Assembly: GCA_937888615.1 (NCBI GenBank)
Contig: CALABZ010000090.1
Coordinates: 5,050 to 69,049, forward strand
DNA from: an uncultured Lentisphaeria bacterium
GTDB taxonomy: Bacteria; Verrucomicrobiota; Lentisphaeria; Victivallales; Victivallaceae
DNA: 64,000 bases
Direction of reading: 5' to 3'
Below are positions 49,795 to 60,600 of this stretch, in pieces. Below the pieces are notes generated by a model, which worked only from the letters and a program-made list of their open reading frames with translations, was not told the origin of the DNA and did not search any database. The stretch's first letter is position 1. Every line of letters begins with the position of its first letter. The position numbers and the translations under genes are program-made.

Positions 49795-50346
49795 CGTTGG
49801 CTGGCGGCCCGGCGTTTTGCCGAATGCGCGGCGGATACCCGCAACGGAATTTGGCACGGTCGCCTCGGCGTTGAGTTGAAAAATAAAAGGCTGCTGGTTG
49901 TCGGTTGCGGTCGGATCGGCAGCAAAGTAGCCCGGATCGCCAAGCAGGGTTTCGGCATGATTGTAATCGGTTTCGACATCCGCCGCCCGGTGACGCGGAC
50001 TTTGTGACAATTCACATCCCGGACATACCCGCCACCCAAAATTTTGTCAACGCCGAACGCCTGGCTGATCAACACGGCGCGCGGCCATATATTGGATGAA
50101 GACGCCTTGTACGATGCAGTAAAAGACAAACATCTTGAAGGCGCCGTCCTGGATGTATTCAAACCTGAACCGTATTACCCGGACACAAAGGACTTACGTG
50201 AACTGGGCAATATCATCATGACCCCTCATATCGGAAGCTCCACCGCGGAAGCCTGCCGCCGGATGGCGGAAATGGCCCTGTTCAATATTCGCTGCTGCCG
50301 GGACGGCAAACCGGAACAAATGCACAGAAGCCGGGAACTCATCTGA
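49795..50346 (+). pseudogene. Degraded D-2-hydroxyacid dehydrogenase
   Basis: Three fragments of one enzyme lie in alternating frames. The first, from about 49795, has RWLAARRFAECAADTRNGIW and then VVGCGRIGSKVARIAKQGFG, the NAD-binding GxGxxG. The second, from 49992, has DADFVTIHIPDIPATQNFVN, and the third, from about 50050, has PNAWLINTARGHILDEDAL and IMTPHIGSSTAEA, the catalytic-domain end. The N-terminal quarter and about 30 residues between blocks 1 and 2 are lost; a small deletion at a repeat CGAACGCCTGG probably separates blocks 2 and 3. This is a decayed gene fused by deletion to the sialidase remnant. Confidence 0.85.
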
Positions 50347-50499
50347 AAAACAGGATGCATCCGACCGCCCGAATGCCTTTCTCCTCTAACGGTTTCGCCT
50401 CGTATTCTCCCCCCTTCTTCGCCGATAACGCACTTTTTCGCTTGCATTGGATGCCCTGCCGGTATACATTATTTCCATGCGCCCAATCAAGGAAATATC

Positions 50500-51549
50500 A
50501 TGAAAAAGATACAAGGCAGCCGCGATTTTCTGCGGCAGGAAATCATCCGGGGATACTATAAGCCCGGCACTTACCTGCCGTCGGTACGGGTATTAGGGCA
50601 ACGGCTGGAATTATCCAAAAGCTCCGTTCATACAATCCTGAAAATGCTCCAGGAAGAAGGATTGCTGCAGCTCAGTCCCGGACGCGGCGCCCTCGTAACG
50701 GAATATTCCTCGGGCAAGCCCGTCTTGCGGCGTCTTTACATGCGCCCATCCGATTTCGGCAGTTTCGGCTACCTGCCGGTGGCTATGCATTCCATGTGCG
50801 GGGTCTGCCGTGCCGCCGAAATGAAAAACGTCGAAGTGATCATGTCTTTTTCCGACTCCGACAGCCTGACCGAATCCATGATCAACGCCTACAGCCGGGG
50901 CGATATTCAGGGCGTCATTTATCTGCAGTGCCAGAACTACGAGGGCCTGATCAAACCCCTGGAAAAAGCCGGCATCCCCTGCGTGATCGCCCATGACATG
51001 CACGGATTCAAGGCGGTAAAGGGCGGTATTGATTTCCATAAAATCACCCGTTCCGCCATTGATTACCTCCGCCAGCGCGGACATTCCCGGATCGGGCTCC
51101 TGACGGGCGCGGAAGATGATTATATTTATCGCGAGGCCATCGCTTCGTACCGACAGGTATTGGAAGACTACGGCCTGGAGTTCCACCCGGAATGGTTGGT
51201 CGCCGACCTCCACAACCTGCCTACGGAACCGCTGGTGAAAATACTGGGAAGCCGCAAGTCGCCGACAGCGTTTTTCTCCATGCGTGATTATCGCGCTAAA
51301 GTCCTTTATGCCGCCGCCGCATTCAAGGGGCTGCGAATTCCACAGGATATTTCCGTCATATCGTTTGACGACTGCACCTGGCCGGAAGCGGCGTCGCAGG
51401 GACTCTCCACCTTTCACGAGCCGCTGCACGAGCTGGGCGAAAACGCGGTGGATATGCTCCAGCGCTGGGTGGTTGACGGCAAAGCCCCGGCGAATCGCCT
51501 GCTGGATGCGCCGCTGATCGAACGCGGCAGCGTCAGTATTCCCGGATAG
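50500..51549 (+). CDS. GntR-LacI hybrid transcriptional regulator
   Basis: Product of 349 residues. Residues 5-70 are a GntR winged helix ([39 protein letters not shown]), followed by a LacI-type sensor ([67 protein letters not shown]). It converges on the pseudopilin gene, with the last 17 bases of both overlapping. It is the candidate regulator for the palindrome GGACACTGTCC upstream of the hydrolase genes. The ligand is unknown. Confidence 0.88.
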   Translation: MKKIQGSRDFLRQEIIRGYYKPGTYLPSVRVLGQRLELSKSSVHTILKMLQEEGLLQLSPGRGALVTEYSSGKPVLRRLYMRPSDFGSFGYLPVAMHSMCGVCRAAEMKNVEVIMSFSDSDSLTESMINAYSRGDIQGVIYLQCQNYEGLIKPLEKAGIPCVIAHDMHGFKAVKGGIDFHKITRSAIDYLRQRGHSRIGLLTGAEDDYIYREAIASYRQVLEDYGLEFHPEWLVADLHNLPTEPLVKILGSRKSPTAFFSMRDYRAKVLYAAAAFKGLRIPQDISVISFDDCTWPEAASQGLSTFHEPLHELGENAVDMLQRWVVDGKAPANRLLDAPLIERGSVSIPG

Positions 51550-52249
51550 CGCAGTTGCCGATATCGCCGACCAGGAATGTTCTCACCTGAATTACGCCGC
51601 CGTAATAAAGACCTTTGAAGTTGTTGCGCTGTGCTTCCGTGGTTTCGGCGCTGACATGGCCGTCGGCAAACAGCGTATTGCTGTAGCCGTCGTGCAGGTT
51701 GAACAGCCGCGAATAGCTCCCGGAGGCGGTCGTGGACAACATTTTGAAGTACGGAGAACCCGGCGTACTGGCGGCGGCGTTGCCCGCGTCGCCAATCATT
51801 ATCGTTTTTGAATAGCCGTTTTTCTGCACGGCGGCGCTCTTCAGGTCAATCGCCCAATACGCGGTGATATTCGTATAGAACGCGCCGTACGAAAGCATCA
51901 GGTTATAATCGCTGTCTCCGATCACGCTGGCGGTCTTCGGACAGTAAAAAGTCTTGTCGGTCACCTGGGTATAACCGCAATTCACCAGCAACGCGCCCCA
52001 GACCCAGCCGGCGGCGGGCATCTGCCGCCATTCGGCGCTGTTGGTGTTGTGATTGACGAAAAACATGTTGAAATCCTGCTGGTAAAGTCCTTCGTACAAA
52101 CCGGCCTGTTTCAGGTTCGCGGCGCATTTGATGGTCTGCGCTTTGCTCCGGGCTTTATTCAGCGCCGGCAGCAGCATCGCCGCCAGAATAGCGATGATCG
52201 CGATCACGACCAGGAGTTCAATCAATGTGAAATTCATTCGCTTTTTCAT
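51533..52249 (-). CDS. Pseudopilin-like protein
   Basis: Product of 238 residues with the start [18 protein letters not shown] and helix up to [13 protein letters not shown]. The C-terminal part has [20 protein letters not shown], the H-X9-DG motif. GGAGG lies six to eight bases ahead of the ATG. It is the last gene of the minus-strand hydrolase cluster, 17 bases after the 442-residue hydrolase-like gene. The 17-base overlap with the convergent regulator is at the 3' ends. Confidence 0.9.
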   Translation of the reverse strand: MKKRMNFTLIELLVVIAIIAILAAMLLPALNKARSKAQTIKCAANLKQAGLYEGLYQQDFNMFFVNHNTNSAEWRQMPAAGWVWGALLVNCGYTQVTDKTFYCPKTASVIGDSDYNLMLSYGAFYTNITAYWAIDLKSAAVQKNGYSKTIMIGDAGNAAASTPGSPYFKMLSTTASGSYSRLFNLHDGYSNTLFADGHVSAETTEAQRNNFKGLYYGGVIQVRTFLVGDIGNCAIREY

Positions 52250-52266
52250 TTTATCCTCCTACTATG

Positions 52267-53595
52267 TTATTTCTTTAAATATATTTCAAAACCGGCCACC
52301 TCGAGCGGCTTGAGATCGACCTCGAAGTCACCCTCGGGAGCGGTAAATTCGATCTTTTGATCAAAAATCCCTTTCACGGTTACACCGCTGCCGTAAACCA
52401 ACCCCGACACTACGACTTTCAGGTTTTGCGTGGAAGAGTTCACCAGGAACACATAGCGCCGGTTCTCCCACGAATAATTGGCCATCGACACCGCCGGATA
52501 CGTAACCTCCTGACCGCGTTCTTTCAACACGACTTCGGCGTCGCCTTCCACCACCGTACATTCAAGGTCATGCATCGGTTTGCCGAACAAAAACACCTGT
52601 CCAAGCTGTTTCGCCCCCGTCAGTTCCCCGCAAACCTCCAGATAGGCCTGTAAATAACGGTCCCGCGCCGCAAAATTCGGCCGTCTGCTGGCGGAAAACA
52701 CCAACACGCCTTTGGCGCCGTTGACCAGCGCGCAGTAAACATCATGCCGCACCCAGTCGCGGACCGATTTCAATTCATCGTCTTTCGGCTGCTGAAACAT
52801 TTCGGGTAGGGTCAGCGGCACGACTTCCGGGCGGTTGGCCTTTTTAATCGCTTCCACTTCCTGTTCCGTCGAAAGTCTCGCCCAGGCCCGCTGATCTTTT
52901 TTGCCCGAATAATTCAGGTACGTTCCTTTGGCGGAAAGATCCTGCCATGGCAACAACTTCGCCAGCGCTCCGGCGGTCCGGTGTCCGGGCTCGTACATGA
53001 ACGCGGGACGCTTCTGCGGATCGCTCTCCTTAATCGCCTCATAGACCGTCTTCAGGTACTCCGCTTCGTTCGGAATCCAGTAGCGCAACTCTTCCGGGGT
53101 GATGTCCCACCAGGCGATTTCCGGGTGGTCCGCCACTGCTTTGACGATGGAAGCCACCGATTCCTTCAGCTTCGCGGTATCGAGTTTTTTCTTTTCCTTC
53201 GTCAAGCGGTGCAGCCAGTTCCGATCAATGGCGACTCCATCGATCACCGGCCTGATCGTGTAAATCATTTTGATGCCGTTCTTCCGGGCCGTTTCCAGTG
53301 AATCGTCGTTCAGCTCATACTGCGGCCCGATCAGCGTGACGCCGCCTTCGATAATCTGCCGCTGGTCGGCCAGCCGCTGTTCTTCGGGCAATAAATCGCC
53401 CCGTTTGGTTTCACTGCCGCCGCCCACCGAATAAAAAGAAAACGGGAACAGACGTCCGCGGGGGTAAACTTCGTCTCTCGCCAGTTTCACCGACTGTGCC
53501 CCGACGTTGTGGTTAAAAAATTTGTCGACGTCGGTATCTATGGCCTGTGCCGTCAATCCCATGACCGCCAACATTGCGTATAAGCTGAATTTCAT
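52267..53595 (-). CDS. Secreted glycoside hydrolase-like protein, paralog A
   Basis: Product of 442 residues from the ATG at 53595, which has AGAGGA upstream. The start MKFSLYAMLAVMGLTAQA is a signal peptide. The remainder is a probable TIM-barrel enzyme with IAWWDITPEELRYW, SDPQKRPAFMYEP and WVRHDVYCALVNGAKG, ending in a beta domain. Glutamates in TPEELR and in LPEMFQ are candidate catalytic residues. It is a paralog of the protein at 56233-57489 with the same motifs. A consensus promoter and palindrome lie directly upstream. Confidence 0.75.
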   Translation of the reverse strand: MKFSLYAMLAVMGLTAQAIDTDVDKFFNHNVGAQSVKLARDEVYPRGRLFPFSFYSVGGGSETKRGDLLPEEQRLADQRQIIEGGVTLIGPQYELNDDSLETARKNGIKMIYTIRPVIDGVAIDRNWLHRLTKEKKKLDTAKLKESVASIVKAVADHPEIAWWDITPEELRYWIPNEAEYLKTVYEAIKESDPQKRPAFMYEPGHRTAGALAKLLPWQDLSAKGTYLNYSGKKDQRAWARLSTEQEVEAIKKANRPEVVPLTLPEMFQQPKDDELKSVRDWVRHDVYCALVNGAKGVLVFSASRRPNFAARDRYLQAYLEVCGELTGAKQLGQVFLFGKPMHDLECTVVEGDAEVVLKERGQEVTYPAVSMANYSWENRRYVFLVNSSTQNLKVVVSGLVYGSGVTVKGIFDQKIEFTAPEGDFEVDLKPLEVAGFEIYLKK

Positions 53596-53613
53596 CGCTT
53601 TTTCCTCTTTATT

Positions 53614-53624
53614 GGACACTGTCC
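53614..53624. promoter_or_regulatory. Operator GGACACTGTCC, copy 1
   Basis: GGACA and TGTCC are arms of an inverted repeat with one central base. It lies just downstream of the -10 box (53637-53632), over the expected transcription start, so a bound repressor would block transcription. An identical sequence occurs at 57511-57521. Confidence 0.75.
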
Positions 53625-53631
53625 TGTTATA

Positions 53632-53660
53632 ATTATACAAGATTCCCGTCATAAAGTCAA
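53632..53660 (-). promoter_or_regulatory. Sigma-70 promoter of paralog A
   Basis: On the minus strand TTGACT (53660-53655) and TATAAT (53637-53632) lie 17 bases apart, with the operator following directly. Confidence 0.75.
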
Positions 53661-53686
53661 TAACTGAAAAATATTTTTCCCGGAAT

Positions 53687-56236
53687 TCATGACTTTTGAA
53701 GAACCGCAAACCTGCCGTAAACCTGCTCCCCGGTCGTCAAATCCATGACCTTGACCGCCCATTCCCCCTCCGGTTCGTTCAAGGCTGCTTTGACCTCCAT
53801 CTGCCAGACTCCGCATTCCGCCGTAACATAACCGCCGCCATCGTGAATATTGCCGTCCGGCATGGTGATTGTCACCCTCAACGGCTGCAGCCCCGTCGTG
53901 AATCCGGTTTCCACCCGCAGGACATTCGCCTGCGGACAAATGATCCGCAAAGCCGGTCCCTGCCTCGGATAAACGGCAAATATCGCGCCCGACGCCGGCG
54001 GCACGGTAAACGTGAAGCAATAGCCGTCCCCGCAAGCCGTCACCTCCAGCTTCCGGTGCGTGGTCAGCTCGTAAACCTCCGGCTCATATTCGAACCCGTG
54101 CAAGGTGAAAACGCCTTCTTCGGGCAAGCCTTTTTCCAGTATGGAACGCCATTGGCCGACGCGGTCTCCCCACGTTCGGTGATCGTTGACGGCGACCAGA
54201 TAGTACACGTCACCAAATTCACGGCTGTTCAACAGGATACGCGGCGACGAACAATCGAATCTGCGGCGGTAAAACCCGTCCGCGACCTCGCGGAGACGAG
54301 CCGTGTATTCCTCCAATATCTGCTGGTCGCGGTCGGCGGGTACCCCCTCGACCGGGGCGGTATCCCATTCACTGCGGAAATTCGTGTCGTCCTTGACCGT
54401 GAAATCGCATTTCCGGCAGTTGGCGTTGGCGTTGACCCGTTTGCGGTATTCGAAATCGAAATCAAACCGGATCACGCCGGGAATTTCCGCACGCAAATAT
54501 TGATCGGCAATGACAACTCCTCCCCGTTCGACAAACGCCAGAATCCGCCGGTAAACCGTTTCCGGCAACGTATCACAAACTGGCAGGACCAATACCTCGT
54601 ATCCATCAATTCCATTCTCGGCAACCGTTTCATCGAAAACAATATCCGCAGGCATATGCGCCATATCCAACAGCGTATAAAAATTGTAAACCGCATAATT
54701 CGGATAGTGATTATAGGGGCGCGAAGCCACCCCGTAAACCCGCGACGCAAGTGAATCCAGTACCGCGATATCGCGCCGGAACTGAACCGTCCGCCGCATA
54801 AATTCCCCGAACGGATGCAGAACATTGCGGGTGAATGCCGCCAGCGCCGTTTCGGTTTCCGGCGAATAGACAAACGGATCGCCCTGCTTGAAAAAGAATT
54901 CCAGCGGACTGCCGAAATAAGTGCCGATGGCGAGCGGCGCCCGGGAAAAATTCAGCCAGGCGACTTCCGTCAGCCGGTCGGGCTCCATCCGCAGCGTGAA
55001 CTCCCGGGCGAAACGATCCTTGCCGCATGGGACCAGACTTCCCGCGTAGTTCCACAGGGTGATCGTATGGATGAATTCCTTTGATTCGGGTTCAGCCTCG
55101 CGCCGCAGTGTTTCGATGAACAAAGTCGCCTTCGGATCGGGGTTGGTATAAGTCCACGAGCTGACCGCGTCCACGCCGTCGAAACGACCGTACACCGAAC
55201 AGTTGCGCATGGGGTCTGAAATCGTAACCATGTCCGGCCGATACCGGTGCGCCACCTCGCCCATCGCGGTGTTGGCGGTGACAAAACCATCGCCGGACTT
55301 GAAGTAATACTTCGCGTACACATATTCCGGGTCGTCGTCATGGATCACCCCCGGCATGATGAATTCGCCATCCGCCAGCGGACCGGAGAAAATACAATCC
55401 GGCCGCCTGATTTCATCCAACGAAAACCGCAGGTTCGCTTCGTGCATTTTCCGGGTTTCCGGGTTGAATGACAACTTCAGGCGGTCCTCCACCTCGCTGT
55501 TCATAAAAACCGTGTTGCAGGACGGAAATTCGCGAAACAACTGCATGATATGGTCCATCAACATCCGGTGGCGCTCCCGAACCCTCGGATCATGGGCGTT
55601 CGCCAGCTCGGTTTTTTCGCCCTTGAAGTCAATCAACTCGGCGTCCGGCGGCAAGTCGCGGGTCATCCGAAATACACCGCCCCGGGCATTTTCAATCAGG
55701 ATTCCAAGCTCAATTCCAAGCATCATCGCATATTCGATCAGCCGGGCGGCTTTTCGCGGTTCCCACAGCGCCCAGTTGGCCCGGAACTGCGCCCAGTCAT
55801 ACCCCAGCTCGGCGAGCTGCTCCAACTGCCGCACGGCAACATCCCAGCCCGCCTCCAGCGCATTGTAATGGACAGTCGCCGGCCAATGCCACAGACGCAC
55901 CCGGTCCCGTTTCGGTTCCCGCGCGATGCCGATCCGCCAGGAGTCGCGGGCCAATACGCCCGCTTCGCCGGACAACTCCGCCTGAAGCTCATACCAGCCA
56001 TGCTTCAACGCCCCGGCAGGAAATTCGGCCTGAATACCCTCCTTAAACGTGCCCATATGAGGAATTTCCAGCTTCTGTTTCAAATCCTCGCCCAGACATA
56101 TCGTCAAACAGCAATCCATGAGGTCATGCGGCACAAAATTCATCAGATCGAATACGAACACCGGGGGTTCGCTACGGTAAAAACATTGCCGTTTCCCCGC
56201 GAATACGATCTTCGCTTTTTCCGTCATTTCATTCAC
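53687..56236 (-). CDS. Glycoside hydrolase-like protein, GH42/beta-galactosidase-like layout
   Basis: Product of 849 residues with a GTG start at 56236. GTG overlaps the TGA of the upstream gene (GTGA) and has GGAGG about seven bases ahead, so it is preferred to the ATG at 56227. No signal peptide is seen. After a beta-rich N-terminal part (1-110), a barrel-like region runs from about 120 to 560 (DRVRLWHWPATVHYN, ELGYDWAQFRANWALWEP, TVFMNSEVEDR). A Rossmann-like segment like the trimerisation domain of GH42 follows (IDGYEVLVLPVCDTLPE, VERGGVVIADQY), then a C-terminal beta domain. The substrate is unknown. Confidence 0.65.
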   Translation of the reverse strand: MNEMTEKAKIVFAGKRQCFYRSEPPVFVFDLMNFVPHDLMDCCLTICLGEDLKQKLEIPHMGTFKEGIQAEFPAGALKHGWYELQAELSGEAGVLARDSWRIGIAREPKRDRVRLWHWPATVHYNALEAGWDVAVRQLEQLAELGYDWAQFRANWALWEPRKAARLIEYAMMLGIELGILIENARGGVFRMTRDLPPDAELIDFKGEKTELANAHDPRVRERHRMLMDHIMQLFREFPSCNTVFMNSEVEDRLKLSFNPETRKMHEANLRFSLDEIRRPDCIFSGPLADGEFIMPGVIHDDDPEYVYAKYYFKSGDGFVTANTAMGEVAHRYRPDMVTISDPMRNCSVYGRFDGVDAVSSWTYTNPDPKATLFIETLRREAEPESKEFIHTITLWNYAGSLVPCGKDRFAREFTLRMEPDRLTEVAWLNFSRAPLAIGTYFGSPLEFFFKQGDPFVYSPETETALAAFTRNVLHPFGEFMRRTVQFRRDIAVLDSLASRVYGVASRPYNHYPNYAVYNFYTLLDMAHMPADIVFDETVAENGIDGYEVLVLPVCDTLPETVYRRILAFVERGGVVIADQYLRAEIPGVIRFDFDFEYRKRVNANANCRKCDFTVKDDTNFRSEWDTAPVEGVPADRDQQILEEYTARLREVADGFYRRRFDCSSPRILLNSREFGDVYYLVAVNDHRTWGDRVGQWRSILEKGLPEEGVFTLHGFEYEPEVYELTTHRKLEVTACGDGYCFTFTVPPASGAIFAVYPRQGPALRIICPQANVLRVETGFTTGLQPLRVTITMPDGNIHDGGGYVTAECGVWQMEVKAALNEPEGEWAVKVMDLTTGEQVYGRFAVLQKS

Positions 56237-57489
56237 GCGCCCGCCTCCGCGGTTACCTTCAACACTTTTACTTCCAACGGCTTCAACAAAATTGTAACGG
56301 TCCCATCCGCAGGCGCCAACGGTGTTCCGCCCCATAAGTCATCCACCCGCACCTTGCCGTCAATCCCGCTGATCCGGTACGAAACCGGCTTCTCCGCCGA
56401 ATTGACAATCACCAGATAACGTGCCCGACGATAAAGCAGCTCGGTCATCATGACCGGCGGACATTTGAACTCTTCTTTGCCCGTGGAACCAAGCTTGATT
56501 GCAAGTTCCTCCGCATCAATGGACTGCCCTTTTAGATCATTGCAGCGTTTGCCGAAAAGGAAAACCTGCCCCAGCCCGTCGCGGCCCGTCAGCTCCGCGG
56601 CAATCCTGCTGTAAGCATCATAATAACGTCGATGAACTTCGTCGTCCATCGTCTTGCGCCGGGCCAGCGAGAACACAACCACGCCCCGGGCTCCGCAGAC
56701 CAGAGACAAGTACACATCATGCCGCGCCCAGGTTTCAATCCGGTCGACTTTGCCTTCGGGCGGATTCTGGAACATTTCCGGGACACAAATCGTGAATTTA
56801 TTGCCGGAAGCCCCTTCCAGTGCGCCAACCTGATTCTCCGCCGACCAGCGGATCCAACTGCGGCTGAACGCCATATTCGAATAATTGGCGTAAGCTCCTT
56901 TGCCGATAATGTCGTTGTACGCGGCATACTTTTTCAGCGCCGCCAGACCGTAATGATTGGGGATATACATCCAGACGGGGCGTTTCTGCGGATCCGCCTC
57001 GCGAATCGTTCGATAAGCCATCTGTAGATACTGGTATTCCTGCTTCCGCCAAAACCGCAGTTCTTCGGGAGTCAGATACCACCAGACGATATTGGGATAT
57101 TCGGCGGCGGCGGCTTTCACCTGTGCGGTGATACTCGCTTCCAGTTGTTTCCAGTCCGGCTCAAAAGCGGAATCGTTCAACATCTTGGCATTCAGCGGCT
57201 TCCCATCCTGCTCCGCCAATACCGTATAAATTACGGGGAAACCGATTTCGGCGGCAGTTTTAAGCATGATACTCCGATTGGAACCATAAGCGGGACCGGC
57301 CATTGTAAATCCTTTGTCCCGAATCTCCTGCACCTTGGCCGGCTGAAATCCGGAATATGGAAAAATGCGTCCCTGTGGATAAACTTTATCCGCAGGCAAA
57401 TCGCGTCCCGCGTCATAATCGGGAAAATCAAGCGCCGCCAGACCGCAGCACCACAACAGAGTAAAAAACATCGCGACCAATCGGTTCAT
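56233..57489 (-). CDS. Secreted glycoside hydrolase-like protein, paralog B
   Basis: Product of 418 residues from the ATG at 57489, preceded by CAGGAGG. The start MNRLVAMFFTLLWCCGLAAL is a signal peptide. It shares with the protein at 52267-53595 the motifs VWWYLTPEELRFW, ADPQKRPVWMYIP and WARHDVYLSLVCGARG, so the two arose by duplication. The barrel probably has its catalytic glutamate in TPEELR or VPEMFQ. A consensus promoter and the palindrome GGACACTGTCC lie upstream. Stop overlaps the next start. Confidence 0.75.
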   Translation of the reverse strand: MNRLVAMFFTLLWCCGLAALDFPDYDAGRDLPADKVYPQGRIFPYSGFQPAKVQEIRDKGFTMAGPAYGSNRSIMLKTAAEIGFPVIYTVLAEQDGKPLNAKMLNDSAFEPDWKQLEASITAQVKAAAAEYPNIVWWYLTPEELRFWRKQEYQYLQMAYRTIREADPQKRPVWMYIPNHYGLAALKKYAAYNDIIGKGAYANYSNMAFSRSWIRWSAENQVGALEGASGNKFTICVPEMFQNPPEGKVDRIETWARHDVYLSLVCGARGVVVFSLARRKTMDDEVHRRYYDAYSRIAAELTGRDGLGQVFLFGKRCNDLKGQSIDAEELAIKLGSTGKEEFKCPPVMMTELLYRRARYLVIVNSAEKPVSYRISGIDGKVRVDDLWGGTPLAPADGTVTILLKPLEVKVLKVTAEAGA

Positions 57490-57510
57490 GACTGCCTCCT
57501 GAATTAAAAT

Positions 57511-57521
57511 GGACACTGTCC
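57511..57521. promoter_or_regulatory. Operator GGACACTGTCC, copy 2
   Basis: An identical copy of the palindrome at 53614-53624, again just downstream of the -10 box. Adjacent bases extend the symmetry (ATTGGACAGTGTCCAT on the minus strand). Confidence 0.75.
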
Positions 57522-57532
57522 AATTTCTATTT

Positions 57533-57561
57533 ATTATAATTCCGATCCGCCGCCCTGTCAA
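57533..57561 (-). promoter_or_regulatory. Consensus sigma-70 promoter of paralog B
   Basis: On the minus strand TTGACA (57561-57556) and TATAAT (57538-57533) are both perfect with 17 bases between. The operator follows in the transcribed start region. This should be a strong promoter when not repressed. Confidence 0.8.
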
Positions 57562-57652
57562 TACCCTGCGCTGTTTTTTATTAAAAAAAGACGGTTCCAG
57601 CGTTCGCCCCACCAACTGAGATAACGACTTTCGTTAATTGATAATTGATAAT

Positions 57653-60600
57653 GGGTCCATCCGCGCCACCGGGTGAGGTGGCGACATGAGCACCGCGAAC
57701 GATTGCCATTCCGAACTGTTTGTTTCAATCCACGCCACCGGGTGAGGTGGCGACAGTTATCGAAATCAAAACAACAAAAAACAATGGTGTTTCAATCCAC
57801 GCCACCGGGTGAGGTGGCGACACGGTAACTCCGGTTCCGGCAAAAATCCATCCGGGTTTCAATCCACGCCACCGGGTGAGGTGGCGACACCGGCGAGGGG
57901 CCACAGCCAAGCCCAGTCATGCGGTTTCAATCCACGCCACCGGGTGAGGTGGCGACGCGACATTTTGTAAAAGTCGTATGACTGTTGATGTTTCAATCCA
58001 CGCCACCGGGTGAGGTGGCGACCCAGCTCACAGAAGAGCAGATGCGAGAGTTACTTGTTTCAATCCACGCCACCGGGTGAGGTGGCGACTAGAAAGGCCA
58101 ATAAGAAAGCCGCAAAATCAAGGAGTTTCAATCCACGCCACCGGGTGAGGTGGCGACCGGTAGGAGCTTTTAGTCTAAATGGTTAATGTAAATGTTTCAA
58201 TCCACGCCACCGGGTGAGGTGGCGACTTGAAGTGATCGTCAGCAATGATGAGTTGTCCGATGTTTCAATCCACGCCACCGGGTGAGGTGGCGACATGTTG
58301 ATGATGCTCCTCTGGGATATTATCCTGTTGTTTCAATCCACGCCACCGGGTGAGGTGGCGACCAAACTCGACGGCATGGCGCAAATCGCCTCGAATGTTT
58401 CAATCCACGCCACCGGGTGAGGTGGCGACCTCCACTTGCTAAGGCTTTCGGCATTGCCAAACAGTTTCAATCCACGCCACCGGGTGAGGTGGCGACCAGC
58501 ACGTACGGCAGACGGTCTGATCGTTCTCCTGGTTTCAATCCACGCCACCGGGTGAGGTGGCGACCCGAAGGTCAAATAGGTGGATCTATAATGCCCGGTT
58601 TCAATCCACGCCACCGGGTGAGGTGGCGACAAGCCTCGGCGCGGTTAGCGTCACGGCGGAATCTGTTTCAATCCACGCCACCGGGTGAGGTGGCGACCTC
58701 ACATCGAACTCGACTTTAATATTAATCTGAGTTTCAATCCACGCCACCGGGTGAGGTGGCGACTTTTTTACTGCCGGCTTTGGCATTCGCCCAGTTCTTG
58801 TTTCAATCCACGCCACCGGGTGAGGTGGCGACTTTTTACTGCCGGCTTTGGCATTCGCCCAGTTCTTGTTTCAATCCACGCCACCGGGTGAGGTGGCGAC
58901 TTTTTCACCTTTACCTTTCATTATGATTAACGTGGTTTCAATCCACGCCACCGGGTGAGGTGGCGACGCGTCAAAACCTCGCGCGGTGTTTCCCTTGACC
59001 TGTTTCAATCCACGCCACCGGGTGAGGTGGCGACGTATCAACCGACGTATTCGCATGATTGATGTAAGTTTCAATCCACGCCACCGGGTGAGGTGGCGAC
59101 CTCGACAACTCCGCATCCAAATGGACCGGGGCAATGTTTCAATCCACGCCACCGGGTGAGGTGGCGACTGGTACCGACGGTAAACTCAACTGGGCAATTG
59201 TCGTTTCAATCCACGCCACCGGGTGAGGTGGCGACCCGATGAGTGGGATATCGTTATGGAATGTAAAAAAGTTTCAATCCACGCCACCGGGTGAGGTGGC
59301 GACTGTTGTGCGTATCTCTGACGCGATACTTAACGCAGTTTCAATCCACGCCACCGGGTGAGGTGGCGACAAATACGCCGCGCGAAACGCTCCGAAGCGG
59401 AAAGTTTCAATCCACGCCACCGGGTGAGGTGGCGACTCACCGATTTTGATTTATAGGAGCGCTGCATGAAGTTTCAATCCACGCCACCGGGTGAGGTGGC
59501 GACGCCGCCTGAAGTGGTCAACGATCCAGAATACCTGTTTCAATCCACGCCACCGGGTGAGGTGGCGACCGAGTTGGCAGTGCGGCTCATTATTTGACGC
59601 ACTGGTTTCAATCCACGCCACCGGGTGAGGTGGCGACCTTTTTTTGCAGTTGATTGCGGAGCATTATCATGTTTCAATCCACGCCACCGGGTGAGGTGGC
59701 GACACTGAAACGAATATGGGGCGATCTGCGACGCATAGTTTCAATCCACGCCACCGGGTGAGGTGGCGACCTGCGCTGACGGAAATTATTGGATCGACGT
59801 AAAGGGTTTCAATCCACGCCACCGGGTGAGGTGGCGACAAGAGTTTTGATTATCTAAAATACGACCTCACACAGTTTCAATCCACGCCACCGGGTGAGGT
59901 GGCGACGCTGTTGACATGGAACGGCGACACGATATTGCCGGGTTTCAATCCACGCCACCGGGTGAGGTGGCGACCCGTCGTAGCAAAATTAGACACATAT
60001 GTAGTATAAGTTTCAATCCACGCCACCGGGTGAGGTGGCGACGGGTTTCCATCTTCCCCATCGTGACCGAGCAAACCGTTTCAATCCACGCCACCGGGTG
60101 AGGTGGCGACAGTATGATCCATTGTTTCCCGAGCGCTGGATGTTGTTTCAATCCACGCCACCGGGTGAGGTGGCGACTTTTCCGGAATAAAATAGCGTTT
60201 GAGCACTTCGGTTTCAATCCACGCCACCGGGTGAGGTGGCGACGATACGGACGCCGCCTCCGATGGCAATTACGGACGTTTCAATCCACGCCACCGGGTG
60301 AGGTGGCGACGATGCCGGAGGTGTAAATGGAACATTGCGAATTAGGTTTCAATCCACGCCACCGGGTGAGGTGGCGACAGCATTTCCGATGAACCCGCTG
60401 GTTGAATTCCTGTTTCAATCCACGCCACCGGGTGAGGTGGCGACATATGGCTGATTGCGATATTGAGTTCAGGGGGAAGTTTCAATCCACGCCACCGGGT
60501 GAGGTGGCGACCAAGCTCGTCGGTCTTGGATAATTGGCCGTCAGCTGTTTCAATCCACGCCACCGGGTGAGGTGGCGACTGGCGTATCGCCGACGATTAA

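Noticed and set aside
53696..54754. A 352-codon plus-strand open frame
   Set aside because: It is antisense to the GH42-like protein, which has a coupled GTG start and a good ribosome-binding site.
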